From Anaerolineae bacterium (GTDB lineage: Bacteria > Chloroflexota > Anaerolineae > Aggregatilineales > Phototrophicaceae): a stretch of 10,082 bases of DNA. Where the stretch lies: assembly GCA_028284565.1 (NCBI GenBank), contig JANQRM010000667.1, positions 1 to 10,082 on the forward strand. Reading direction: 5' to 3'. The notes beneath the pieces were generated by a model, which saw only the letters and a list, made by a program, of their open reading frames with translations, was not told the origin of the DNA and made no database searches. Each line of letters starts with the position of its first letter. The stretch's first letter is position 1. Positions 1 to 7,646 of the stretch are shown here, one piece after another. The position numbers were made by a program, and so were the translations under genes.

Positions 1-2254
1 CGTCTGCTGTGAGATAGGTATTCCCGTATCCAACATAAGAACCGGGAGGCAAGGTCTTGACCTGTACGACGGAGGTCTTCCATGCCATGACGGGACGCAA
101 GCCACTTGGGAAATCATGCAGTTCTGATGGGCATAAGCCATACAACATCAAACCGGGACGTACCATCGAGAAGTGGTTATCCGCCGAACTCAACACACCT
201 GAGGAATTGGCGGCGTGAATATGTTTGAATTGGAAGCCTGCCGCACGTAGAGGTCGGACGACATTCCGAAAGGCATCCACTTGGTCAGCTGTATAATCGC
301 CATCTTCATCAGCGACTGAAAAATGGGTGTACACACCTTCAATATCGAGCTTGGTCAAAGCACGCAAATGGCGGAAGACGCTAATTGCCTCGCCTGTTAA
401 CAAGCCCAAGCGTCCCATGCCGGTATCAATCTTGACATGGACTTTGAGATGTCCTTCAATATCACGGGCGGCACGGTCATAGGCACGCGCCATCTCCAAA
501 TCGAAGACGGTGAAAGTGATGTCCTCTTGCATCGCTTGACGGATGGTGTTTACCGGTGCATAGGTCATCACTAAAATCGGAGCGGTGATACCTCCTTCGC
601 GCAACTCCAACGCCTCTGCAATCGACGCAACACCCAGATAACTTGCACCATTGAGCAAAGCCGTCCGCGCACAAGTGACTGCCCCATGCCCATAGCCATT
701 GGCTTTCACCACTGCCATGAGTTCGACATCTTCACCAATCCAATCTTTCGTAATGCGAACATTCTTAGCAAAGACATCCGTATCAATCTCTACCCAACTG
801 GGACGAGTGAGTTGGGCGACATTAATCTGCGACGAATCCACATCTTGACGTACCAGCTGTTCGGCATCGTCATCCACTGCTAATAGATGCCGAGCTACCC
901 GCTCCATTTCAGTGGTGTACCCGCCCTTCACCACCACAATATCATCTTCGGTGATGCCGATGTTCTCTAAGGTGGCAATTACATCTTGAATGCTATATGT
1001 CATATGCACATAGCGCGCATCCAAGCCCTGATCAATCGCCGAGCGTCCAATTAAGGCAGATTGTGTGCCTTTGGTGATGAGGACATCCACAATACCGTTC
1101 AAATTCTGACCGACCAAGCGATGCCCAAATTGATTATTCGCGCCCATGTCGTCCATGTCGCCCATGACCAGCACCATGCGATGCACTTCATCACGAACTT
1201 TTTGCATCCAATCCAATAGGGAGAAGGTGGAAATTACATTCGCGTTGTAACTATCGTCAATGAGCAAGCTGTGGTTTTTCCCATTGAGGGGCTTCATCCG
1301 CCCATTTAAAGGAGTCATGTTCTTGAGGACGTTCAAACTCCGCTCGACATCAATCCCATAATGCGTTCCAACGAGTATGGCGTAGAGCATCGAATACAAC
1401 TGATAGCGACTGAGCAAGGGGCTCCAGCGTCCAATGAAACGCTCACCGCCATAGCGCAAATCAAAGCCTGTCCCCGACGAGCCAATGAGGACATTAAATG
1501 CCATCAAGTCTGCGCCAAAGGAGTCTACACCGATCGTCTTGACTTCCGCCCGCGCCCGCGCCGCAATATCATGCGTATAATCATCGTCGAGATTCAAGAC
1601 GGCTAATTTTGTCGGTGAGAGGTATTCCACCAACAAGCTCATTTCATAAATGAGATGTTCACAACTTTCAAAGTGGTCATTATGCACACAATCAATCTGG
1701 GTGATGACACTGACATCGGGCTGAATCGCCTGTACCATTTGCGCCATTTCGCCGGGTTCATTAATTGCCAATTTCAGAATGGCAATCTGATGTTCCGAAC
1801 GCAGTTGAGCCAGCGACAAGGGGACACTCAAGACACCCGAATCCCCGACATCGTGATAATAGACGTTGTGTTGGGTCTTGAGGACCTGATAAATCGCCTC
1901 GGCTGTCACTGAGCGCGTTGCCGACCCAGCAACCGCAATCACCCGCACCCCTAAACGACCAATAACCGTGCGTGACCATGCCATCAAGGCATCCACCGGA
2001 TCGGACACCATCAGCACCGTCACACCCGTCGTATCCGAACTCGGTGGATTCACACAAATCACACCCGAAACACCGCGCTGGATGGCTTCGTCGATGTATT
2101 GGTGTGTATCACCTTTATCTGTTCGCATTGCCACAAAGAGCCGATCTTCGCCAGCCTGTACGGGGTCAAGGCAAAAATCACTAAACAGATGCGCGGCGGG
2201 TTCGCCAAACAGTTGTCCGTTGGACGCTTTAATGAGGTCGTTTAAACTTATCAT
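1..2254 (-). CDS. MurF-like / alanine racemase fusion protein (3' end outside window)
   Basis: Two peptidoglycan-precursor enzymes in one chain; 751 residues are visible and the racemase C-terminal domain runs off the window. Residues 1-475 follow the MurF fold, the ligase that adds D-Ala-D-Ala to UDP-MurNAc-tripeptide: an N-terminal LFVAM segment, NEPGEM, VITQI, NLDDD, IDDSYNAN (332-339), a GDM segment and a KGG...MERV segment. Residues from about 484 (RPSWVEID) are alanine racemase, which interconverts L- and D-Ala with PLP: VVKANGYGHG carries the PLP lysine K517, KIDTGMGRLG and HFSVAD follow, and VGYG carries the catalytic tyrosine Y743. The MurF half is degenerate: the Walker A region reads AGSATRSVT with Arg114 for lysine, K161 replaces the acidic residue of the usual EMG/ELG motif, and M205 sits where the carbamylated lysine is expected. 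Racemase activity is likely; ligase activity is doubtful. The ATG at 2254 is preceded by no Shine-Dalgarno sequence. MurF-Alr fusions are known in Bacteroidetes. Confidence 0.9.
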   Translation of the reverse strand, partial: MISLNDLIKASNGQLFGEPAAHLFSDFCLDPVQAGEDRLFVAMRTDKGDTHQYIDEAIQRGVSGVICVNPPSSDTTGVTVLMVSDPVDALMAWSRTVIGRLGVRVIAVAGSATRSVTAEAIYQVLKTQHNVYYHDVGDSGVLSVPLSLAQLRSEHQIAILKLAINEPGEMAQMVQAIQPDVSVITQIDCVHNDHFESCEHLIYEMSLLVEYLSPTKLAVLNLDDDYTHDIAARARAEVKTIGVDSFGADLMAFNVLIGSSGTGFDLRYGGERFIGRWSPLLSRYQLYSMLYAILVGTHYGIDVERSLNVLKNMTPLNGRMKPLNGKNHSLLIDDSYNANVISTFSLLDWMQKVRDEVHRMVLVMGDMDDMGANNQFGHRLVGQNLNGIVDVLITKGTQSALIGRSAIDQGLDARYVHMTYSIQDVIATLENIGITEDDIVVVKGGYTTEMERVARHLLAVDDDAEQLVRQDVDSSQINVAQLTRPSWVEIDTDVFAKNVRITKDWIGEDVELMAVVKANGYGHGAVTCARTALLNGASYLGVASIAEALELREGGITAPILVMTYAPVNTIRQAMQEDITFTVFDLEMARAYDRAARDIEGHLKVHVKIDTGMGRLGLLTGEAISVFRHLRALTKLDIEGVYTHFSVADEDGDYTADQVDAFRNVVRPLRAAGFQFKHIHAANSSGVLSSADNHFSMVRPGLMLYGLCPSELHDFPSGLRPVMAWKTSVVQVKTLPPGSYVGYGNTYLTAD

Positions 2255-2261
2255 AATTGGC

Positions 2262-2270
2262 AGTATAGCA
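2262..2270 (-). promoter_or_regulatory. Extended -10 promoter of the murF-alr fusion gene (possibly leaderless)
   Basis: On the minus strand the sequence TGCTATACT forms an extended -10 element (TGn plus TATACT, five of six matches to TATAAT). Its 3' end lies only 7 bases before the ATG at 2254, so transcription would start on or next to the start codon and the message would have no leader. No good -35 lies 16-18 bases upstream. A second possible -10, TACAAT at 2290-2295, would give a leader of roughly 30 bases, but that leader also lacks a Shine-Dalgarno sequence. Confidence 0.45.
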
Positions 2271-2316
2271 TCGTTCAAATACACCTGCCATTGTATGTCA
2301 AGTCTTTTGTGAGAAA

Positions 2317-2342
2317 CAAAAAGAACACTCGAAAAAGTGTCC
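2317..2342 (-). terminator. Rho-independent terminator after uvrA
   Basis: Read on the minus strand, a hairpin (ACACT paired with AGTGT, extended by an outer G-C pair past one mismatch, loop TTTTCG) is followed by five T residues. It starts about 30 bases past the uvrA stop codon and lies upstream of the murF-alr start. The stem is short, but position and T-run fit termination of uvrA and independent transcription of the next gene. Confidence 0.6.
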
Positions 2343-2370
2343 TTTGATCAAGAATTTATCTTAAAATGGC

Positions 2371-5268
2371 TTACACAGTCTCATGTAATTGCAGGTAGGG
2401 ACGCAAGAATTGTCCCGTATAACTGCGCTCATTCATGGCAACATCTTCCGGTGACCCTGTCACCAGCACTTCACCACCGCCGTCGCCACCTTCTGGCCCA
2501 AGGTCGATGATATGGTCTGAGACTTTGACAATATCGAGGTTATGCTCAATTACCACCACTGTATTGCCCGTGTCTACGAGGCGATGCAAGACATTAATCA
2601 GCTTATCCACATCCACTGCATGTAGCCCCGTAGACGGTTCGTCAAGAATATACAAGGTCTGCCCTGTCGCTCGTTTGGACAATTCCCGACTGAGCTTTAT
2701 CCGTTGGGCTTCTCCACCACTCAGTGTCGTTGCAGGCTGACCAATACGGATATACCCCAAACCAACATCAACGAGGGTGTCCAACTTGTTCTTAATCGTT
2801 GGAATATTCTCGAAGAAATCTTGTGCTTCTGTCACCGTCATACTTAGCACATCAGCAATGCTCTTGCCTTTGAAATGGACTTGCAGAGTCTCCCGATTGT
2901 AGCGCGCCCCTTTGCACACCTCGCACTCCACATAAATATCCGGCAAGAACTGCATCTCGATTTTGATTAAACCTTGACCTTCACAGTTCTCGCACCGCCC
3001 ACCTTTGACATTAAAACTAAAGCGTCCCGGCTTATACCCGCGAATCTTGCTCTCCGACATATCAGCAAATAGGGAACGAATCGCATCAAACATCTTTGTA
3101 TAGGTCCCCGGATTACTGCGTGGAGTCCGTCCGATGGGGCTTTGATCGATGTTGATAATTTTGTCGATATGCTCCACGCCCTCGATTTTGCTATGTGCGC
3201 CGGGACGTTCCCGACTGCCATTGATGACCTGTGCCAGGCGTTTATACAGCGTCTCCACCACGAGGGTTGATTTCCCACTACCACTCACACCCGTCACACA
3301 GACCAATTGACCCAATGGAATCTCAACATTGATGTCTTTCAGGTTATTTTCTCGCGCACCCTCGATAGTGAGTTGTAATCCATTGCCCGTGCGCCGTTCT
3401 TCGGGTATTGCTATTTCAAACTTACCTGACAGATACGCCCCTGTCAGACTCTTCTTGACCTTCATCACCTGCTTCGGAGTCCCAGAGGCAATGACATGCC
3501 CACCATGCTCCCCCGCACCCGGTCCAAGGTCAATCAAATAATCCGCACTCCGCATGGTTTCTTCATCATGCTCCACGACCAACACGGTATTGCCCAAATC
3601 GCGTAAGCCTGTGAGTGTGTCTAGTAAACGCGCATTATCGCGTTGATGCAAGCCAATCGACGGTTCATCCAAGACATACAGCACCCCTGTCAGCCGACTC
3701 CCGACTTGGGTAGCGAGACGAATGCGCTGTGCCTCCCCACCACTGAGCGTACTTGCAGTGCGCGAGAGAGTAAGATAATTCAGCCCGACGTTGTTCAAGA
3801 AGCCAACTCGTGCTTCAATTTCATTGAGAATTTGGTGAGCAATCTGTTGGTCACGTTCCTTCAAGGTCGCCGATTCACCGCGTAACGATGCCACCCAATC
3901 CACCAGTTCACCGATAGGCATCGTCGTGACTTCAAACACGTTCATGTCCGCCACTGTCACTGCTAGAGCTTCGGGACGCAAGCGTTGCCCGCCACAGGTT
4001 CGGCACGGCACACTCGCCATATAGGATTGAATTCGATCCCGAATATAATCCGACTCCGTTTGCCGATACCGGCGGTCTAAATTATTGACAACACCCTCAT
4101 AACGGGTTGTATAGGTACGGGTATAGCCACTGGTGTTCGTATATTGGACTTGTACCTTATCACCATTCGTCCCAAACAGCACAACTTGGCGCGCTTTGTC
4201 CGGTAGTTCAATCCACGGAGTCTCTAAATCAAACTTATATTTCTTGCTAATGGCGACCAGCATATTCCATGTCCAGCCGCTTTTGCTATCCAGGTTCCAG
4301 CCATTCGCTTCAATCGCACCATCGGCAATACTCAATGCCTTATTGGGGATGATGATGTCTGGGTCAAATTCCAGCTTAAAGCCCAAGCCCTGACAATCTG
4401 GACATGCGCCACTCGGCGTATTGAAACTAAAGGTGCGCGGTTCAATTTCAGCGAGGCTCACGTGCCCATGTACACACGCCAGATGCTCGCTAAAGAGGTG
4501 GTCAACGGGATTGTCACGGTCTGTCACATCATTAATCATCAGAATGCCGTCGCCCAATTCAAGAGCGGTTTCTACCGCATCCGTCAAGCGACTTTCAAAT
4601 GCCACTGCATCTTCCGAATCAGGGTCGTCATAATGCCGTATCACCAGACGGTCAATCACCGCTTCGATGTTGTGAATCACATAGCGATCTAGTTCGATGT
4701 TTTCTTCTAAATCCCGCAGTTCCCCATTCACCCGCGCCCGAACAAAGCCCGCCTTTTGCAATTCCTCAAAGACTTTCTCGTGTCGCCCCTTTTTATTCGT
4801 AATCACCGGTGCCAAGATTTGTATCCGTGTCCCATCGTCCATACTCAAGACTGCATCGACAATTTGTTGAGCCGATTGCGCCACGACTTCTTCCCCACAT
4901 ACGGGGCAATGTGGAATACCGATGCGTGCATACAACAAACGCAGATAGTCATACACTTCTGTGACCGTCCCCACGGTTGAGCGTGGATTGGAACTGACGC
5001 TCTTCTGGTCAATCGACACGGCTGGCGATAAACCTTCGATTTGGTCAACATCGGGTTTTTCCATCAAACCTAAGAATTGACGCGCATAGGCACTCAGGCT
5101 CTCGACATACCGCCGTTGCCCTTCCGCAAAAATCGTATCGAATGCAAGAGACGACTTTCCAGAGCCAGACAAGCCTGTAATCACCACCAACTGATTGCGT
5201 GGAATATCAACATCAATGTTTTTGAGATTATGTTCTCGTGCGCCACGAACTGTAATTTTATCTTGCAT
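2371..5268 (-). CDS. uvrA: Excinuclease ABC subunit A (UvrA)
   Basis: DNA-damage sensor of nucleotide excision repair; dimeric UvrA with UvrB scans DNA, loads UvrB at lesions and leaves before UvrC incises. The protein is 965 residues, the usual full length (E. coli 940). It has the two tandem ABC ATPase modules: Walker A GLSGSGKS at 32-39 and GVSGSGKS at 660-667, signatures LSGGEAQR near 508-515 and 849-856, each followed by a VLDEPS or ILDEPS Walker B. Cysteine pairs C289/C292 and C422/C425 form the first zinc module, and C759/C762/C782/C785 give the family's C-x2-C-x19-C-x2-C zinc finger. A further CPVC lies at 121-124. The large insertion between the first Walker A and its signature is present, so this is a canonical UvrA and not a shortened UvrA2/DrrC form. 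The ATG start gives the standard N-terminus (ITVRGAREHNLKN). No Shine-Dalgarno sequence is evident. It is divergent from the ABC exporter operon. Confidence 0.98.
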   Translation of the reverse strand: MQDKITVRGAREHNLKNIDVDIPRNQLVVITGLSGSGKSSLAFDTIFAEGQRRYVESLSAYARQFLGLMEKPDVDQIEGLSPAVSIDQKSVSSNPRSTVGTVTEVYDYLRLLYARIGIPHCPVCGEEVVAQSAQQIVDAVLSMDDGTRIQILAPVITNKKGRHEKVFEELQKAGFVRARVNGELRDLEENIELDRYVIHNIEAVIDRLVIRHYDDPDSEDAVAFESRLTDAVETALELGDGILMINDVTDRDNPVDHLFSEHLACVHGHVSLAEIEPRTFSFNTPSGACPDCQGLGFKLEFDPDIIIPNKALSIADGAIEANGWNLDSKSGWTWNMLVAISKKYKFDLETPWIELPDKARQVVLFGTNGDKVQVQYTNTSGYTRTYTTRYEGVVNNLDRRYRQTESDYIRDRIQSYMASVPCRTCGGQRLRPEALAVTVADMNVFEVTTMPIGELVDWVASLRGESATLKERDQQIAHQILNEIEARVGFLNNVGLNYLTLSRTASTLSGGEAQRIRLATQVGSRLTGVLYVLDEPSIGLHQRDNARLLDTLTGLRDLGNTVLVVEHDEETMRSADYLIDLGPGAGEHGGHVIASGTPKQVMKVKKSLTGAYLSGKFEIAIPEERRTGNGLQLTIEGARENNLKDINVEIPLGQLVCVTGVSGSGKSTLVVETLYKRLAQVINGSRERPGAHSKIEGVEHIDKIINIDQSPIGRTPRSNPGTYTKMFDAIRSLFADMSESKIRGYKPGRFSFNVKGGRCENCEGQGLIKIEMQFLPDIYVECEVCKGARYNRETLQVHFKGKSIADVLSMTVTEAQDFFENIPTIKNKLDTLVDVGLGYIRIGQPATTLSGGEAQRIKLSRELSKRATGQTLYILDEPSTGLHAVDVDKLINVLHRLVDTGNTVVVIEHNLDIVKVSDHIIDLGPEGGDGGGEVLVTGSPEDVAMNERSYTGQFLRPYLQLHETV

Positions 5269-5300
5269 AAGTCACTGTTCTATTCTGTTGTCGTTCCAGG

Positions 5301-5312
5301 GGACATTTGTTC
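5301..5312 (-). promoter_or_regulatory. LexA-like (SOS box) operator candidate for uvrA
   Basis: The minus strand reads GAACAAATGTCC, one base away from the Gram-positive-type LexA consensus core GAAC-RNRY-GTTC. It begins one base downstream of the uvrA -10 hexamer and covers the predicted start point near 5307, where a repressor would block transcription. uvrA is a LexA target in many bacteria. The site is a single imperfect match and no lexA gene is in view. Confidence 0.45.
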
Positions 5313-5313
5313 T

Positions 5314-5341
5314 ATTATAACGCGCTGCCAAGATACCACAA
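5314..5341 (-). promoter_or_regulatory. uvrA promoter
   Basis: On the minus strand a perfect -10 TATAAT (5319-5314) is preceded at 16 bases by TTGTGG (5341-5336), which matches the first half of the -35 consensus. The predicted start lies near 5307, giving an untranslated leader of about 39 bases before the uvrA ATG. Confidence 0.6.
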
Positions 5342-5345
5342 TACT

Positions 5346-5363
5346 CGATTCATATTAGAATCG
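5346..5363. repeat. Inverted repeat in the uvrA / ABC exporter divergent region
   Basis: A perfect 6-bp inverted repeat, CGATTC and GAATCG, flanks an AT-only 6-base centre (ATATTA). It sits just upstream of the uvrA -35 and about 100 bases upstream of the exporter start. A TAGAAT hexamer on the plus strand overlaps its right arm and could be a -10 for the exporter operon, though no matching -35 is seen. It may be an operator; the protein that would bind it is unknown. Confidence 0.35.
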
Positions 5364-5463
5364 GATAAGCACAGACATTCTCATTGAAATCTCATGGCTT
5401 GTTCATCGCTTCATCTAAATTCCATCCTAAATTGTTGACACATAACAACTTAGCGAGGGAACA

Positions 5464-6435
5464 ATGAGTAATCGAGAAATCATTGCAGACAATCTCATCA
5501 AACGCTTTGGAGACTTCGTTGCCGTCGATGAAGTCTCTTTTCAGGTTCAATCAGGCGAAATTTACGGCTTTCTGGGTCCCAATGGTGCAGGGAAAAGCAC
5601 TGTTGTGACGATGTTGACGACACTAGCCCTGCCAACTGCGGGACAAGCCAAAGTTGGTGGATTCGATGTCCTTAAAGAAGCGGATAAAGTTCGTCGCATC
5701 GCCGGTGTGGCACTCCAAGAAATTGGACTCGACCCCCTCATGAAGTCGATGGAACTGCTGACTATCCAGGCGCAGATGTTTGGACTCTCCCGCAAACAAG
5801 CCAAACAACGTGCAGAAGAATTGCTCGATTTGGTCAAACTATCGGAGTTTACAGACCGATACGTCGGTAAATACAGTGGTGGGATGCGTCGTCGCTTGGA
5901 TTTGGCTCTCGCGCTGACTCACGAACCGGACATCCTCTTTTTAGATGAACCCACAACTGGACTTGACCCGGCTAGCCGACGCGATGTCTGGCGTGAAGTC
6001 CGTCGGCTCAATCGTGAACGGGGCATGACCATCTTCTTGACAACACAATATCTCGAAGAAGCCGACGAACTCGCTGATCGCATTGCCATCATCGACAAAG
6101 GCAAAATCGCCACCGAAGGCAAGCCAAATGAATTGAAATCCGCACTCGGGGCAGAACGGATTAATTTGGAGTTTGATACCGTAGATACCGTTGAACACGC
6201 TGAAACCACCTTGAAAGATATGGTAGACCGCACACAAGTGGATCGTAAAGTCCTCCGCCTCTACCTCAATCAAGCCGCCCAAGCTGTACCTGCTGTGATG
6301 AACCGTCTGCAATCAGAGGCTATCGCACCCTCATCACTGACATTAACCCAACCGACACTCGATGATGTCTTCCTCGAAGTGACTGGACAACGCTTCGATA
6401 GTGAGACTGAACCCCAAGCCGAAGCCATTGCATAG
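5464..6435 (+). CDS. DrrA-type ABC exporter ATP-binding protein
   Basis: Cytoplasmic ATPase of an ABC-2 export system; it would power the permease encoded just downstream. The protein has 323 residues. Walker A GPNGAGKST is at 38-46, the Q-loop glutamine at 85, the signature YSGGM at 137-141 and Walker B LFLDEP at 158-163, followed by TTGLDP. The position usually held by the switch histidine is Gln195 in the motif TTQYLEEAD, a form typical of the DrrA daunorubicin-resistance subfamily. A C-terminal accessory domain (about 225-310) ending in PTLDDVFLEVTG is also typical of that subfamily. The ATG has a GAGGG ribosome-binding sequence 4 bases upstream. The stop codon TAG is part of the next gene's TAGGAG, so the two genes are translationally close. 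The family exports drugs, lipids or polyketides; the substrate here is unknown, and no regulator or biosynthetic gene adjoins it. Confidence 0.93.
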   Translation: MSNREIIADNLIKRFGDFVAVDEVSFQVQSGEIYGFLGPNGAGKSTVVTMLTTLALPTAGQAKVGGFDVLKEADKVRRIAGVALQEIGLDPLMKSMELLTIQAQMFGLSRKQAKQRAEELLDLVKLSEFTDRYVGKYSGGMRRRLDLALALTHEPDILFLDEPTTGLDPASRRDVWREVRRLNRERGMTIFLTTQYLEEADELADRIAIIDKGKIATEGKPNELKSALGAERINLEFDTVDTVEHAETTLKDMVDRTQVDRKVLRLYLNQAAQAVPAVMNRLQSEAIAPSSLTLTQPTLDDVFLEVTGQRFDSETEPQAEAIA

Positions 6436-6444
6436 GAGCCGACA

Positions 6445-7287
6445 ATGAGTACCTATACCCATACCCATTCAACGATTCAATCTCGCACAAAACTTGAGCC
6501 AAAACGCGAGACGATGCCCTTTTTGGGACAAGTTTGGTCAATGGCATGGCGAAGTTTGGTCACCAACTTTCGGACACCTGCCGTCATCATCCCGCCCCTG
6601 ATTATCAGTGTGTTCTTTCTCTTGGTCTATCAAGCCTCATTGGGACGCGCCTCCAACTTCATACCGGGTTTAATCGGACAAAGCTATCTTGGCTTCATCT
6701 TGCCCTTATCCGTCATCAGTGCCGCTCTCAGTGGGGCAGGTGTTGCCGGACAAAGCATCGTCCGCGACATCGAAAATGGCTATTTTGATAAACTCTTGCT
6801 CACACCGATTAGCCGTTCTGCCCTTTTGCTGGGTCCCATGATTGCAGGTGCTGTCATCTTGCTCCTACAAACAGCGGCGGTCACCGTCGTTGGGATTTTC
6901 ATGGGCTTAGACCCCGTGACAGGCTTCACAGGTATTCTCTTGATGCTCGGTTATGCGCTTCTCATTGGTATCGGATTTGGTGGATTTACCGTCGGGGTTG
7001 CTCTGCGCAGTGGTAATGCGGCGGCAACTCAAGGCGCGAGCTTCCTGTTCTTCCCTGCCAGTTTCTTGACCGCGACCTTTGTTCCTGTTGAGCAACTCTC
7101 TGGCTGGATACGTACAGCGGCAGAATATAACCCAATCACCTACGTCCTAGAAGCCACCCGTGCCTTACTCAATACGGGTTGGGATGCCGAAATCATGTTG
7201 CGGGGACTTTCATCCTGCTTAGTCCTCGTAGTGGTTCTCTTCGCCTTTGCCCTCTGGAGCCTCCGCGCCCGCACCCAACGCCGATAA
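6445..7287 (+). CDS. ABC-2 type (DrrB-like) exporter permease
   Basis: Membrane partner of the preceding ATPase, 280 residues. After a hydrophilic N-terminus of about 44 residues there are six hydrophobic segments, near 45-64, 80-100, 126-153, 162-187, 195-213 and 252-272. The loop between segments 2 and 3 contains IVRDIENGYFDKLLLTPISR, the region of ABC-2 permeases that contacts the ATPase. The ATFVPVEQLSGW segment and the EYNPITYV segment (about 227-234) are hallmarks of the DrrB group. GGAG lies 6 bases before the ATG and overlaps the upstream stop; the intergenic gap is 9 bases, so the pair is one operon. The long polar N-terminus is a little unusual. A later in-frame ATG exists at residue 24, but the ribosome-binding site favours the annotated start. 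The substrate is unknown. Confidence 0.92.
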   Translation: MSTYTHTHSTIQSRTKLEPKRETMPFLGQVWSMAWRSLVTNFRTPAVIIPPLIISVFFLLVYQASLGRASNFIPGLIGQSYLGFILPLSVISAALSGAGVAGQSIVRDIENGYFDKLLLTPISRSALLLGPMIAGAVILLLQTAAVTVVGIFMGLDPVTGFTGILLMLGYALLIGIGFGGFTVGVALRSGNAAATQGASFLFFPASFLTATFVPVEQLSGWIRTAAEYNPITYVLEATRALLNTGWDAEIMLRGLSSCLVLVVVLFAFALWSLRARTQRR

Positions 7288-7302
7288 ACTCGACACCAAA
7301 TT

Positions 7303-7330
7303 GCCCGATGGTGAAATCATCGGGCTTTTG
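7303..7330 (+). terminator. Rho-independent terminator of the ABC exporter operon
   Basis: An 8-bp perfect stem (GCCCGATG paired with CATCGGGC) with a 7-base loop is followed by TTTTG. It begins 16 bases after the permease stop codon, which fits the end of the two-gene operon. Confidence 0.85.
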
Positions 7331-7646
7331 TCTCCATCTGTGATGCATATGCATAGCCAAATGCACCCCTCTTTCTATTCATTTTGTGATAGTCTAGGAA
7401 GACGACTGCAACACAAATGCAAGCAAAGTAAGGGCGATGGTCTCTTGGGTCTACACAAGCGCGAACCGCCTCTACAAGACAATTACCAGCGAAAATGCTA
7501 TTAAAACCGAATTCTAATATTGATGTTAATAAAATGGCAAATAGGCAGGGCTTTGTTGCCGGAAAGCAGTTATTTCAGTGCTGACAAATCCAACATTTCA
7601 CAAACAGATTTGAAACTTAAAGGGATGTTAACAGACTGCCTGTTCA
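7331..7646. other. Intergenic region without a convincing gene
   Basis: These 316 bases separate the exporter operon from the convergent minus-strand gene. They include a 12-bp perfect palindrome, ATGCATATGCAT, at 7343-7354. A 26-codon open frame at 7437-7517 (+) starts close behind AAGGG, but its product is unrecognised and too short to support. A weak 5-bp hairpin (AACAG/CTGTT, 7630-7644) lies at the end of the minus-strand gene and lacks a T-run. No tRNA, repeat array or mobile-element end was seen. Confidence 0.6.

Noticed and set aside
2296..2301. TTGACA on the minus strand as -35 for the murF-alr gene
   Set aside because: The distance to TATACT is 28 bases, far too long, and no -10 lies at 16-18 bases from it.
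5435..5440. Perfect TTGACA upstream of the exporter ATPase as its -35
   Set aside because: A 16-18 base spacing puts the -10 within or past the ribosome-binding site, and no TATAAT-like hexamer is found there. The real exporter promoter was not identified.
5941..6312. Long minus-strand open frame inside the ABC ATPase gene
   Set aside because: It is an antisense shadow of a strongly supported coding frame, with no ribosome-binding site and a composition unlike a protein family. Similar antisense frames inside uvrA, murF-alr and the winged-helix genes were dropped for the same reason.
7437..7517. 26-codon plus-strand open frame in the gene-free stretch
   Set aside because: It is too short, matches nothing I recognise and has only a poorly spaced ribosome-binding sequence, so it is mentioned but not annotated as a gene.
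7511..7520. ATTCTAATAT shared with the reverse complement of 5352-5361 in the divergent inverted repeat
   Set aside because: A single shared AT-rich decamer in 10 kb is compatible with chance, and the second copy is not part of an inverted repeat.
7630..7644. Hairpin AACAG/CTGTT as a terminator for paralogue A
   Set aside because: The stem has only 5 bp, it touches the stop codon and no T-run follows on the minus strand.
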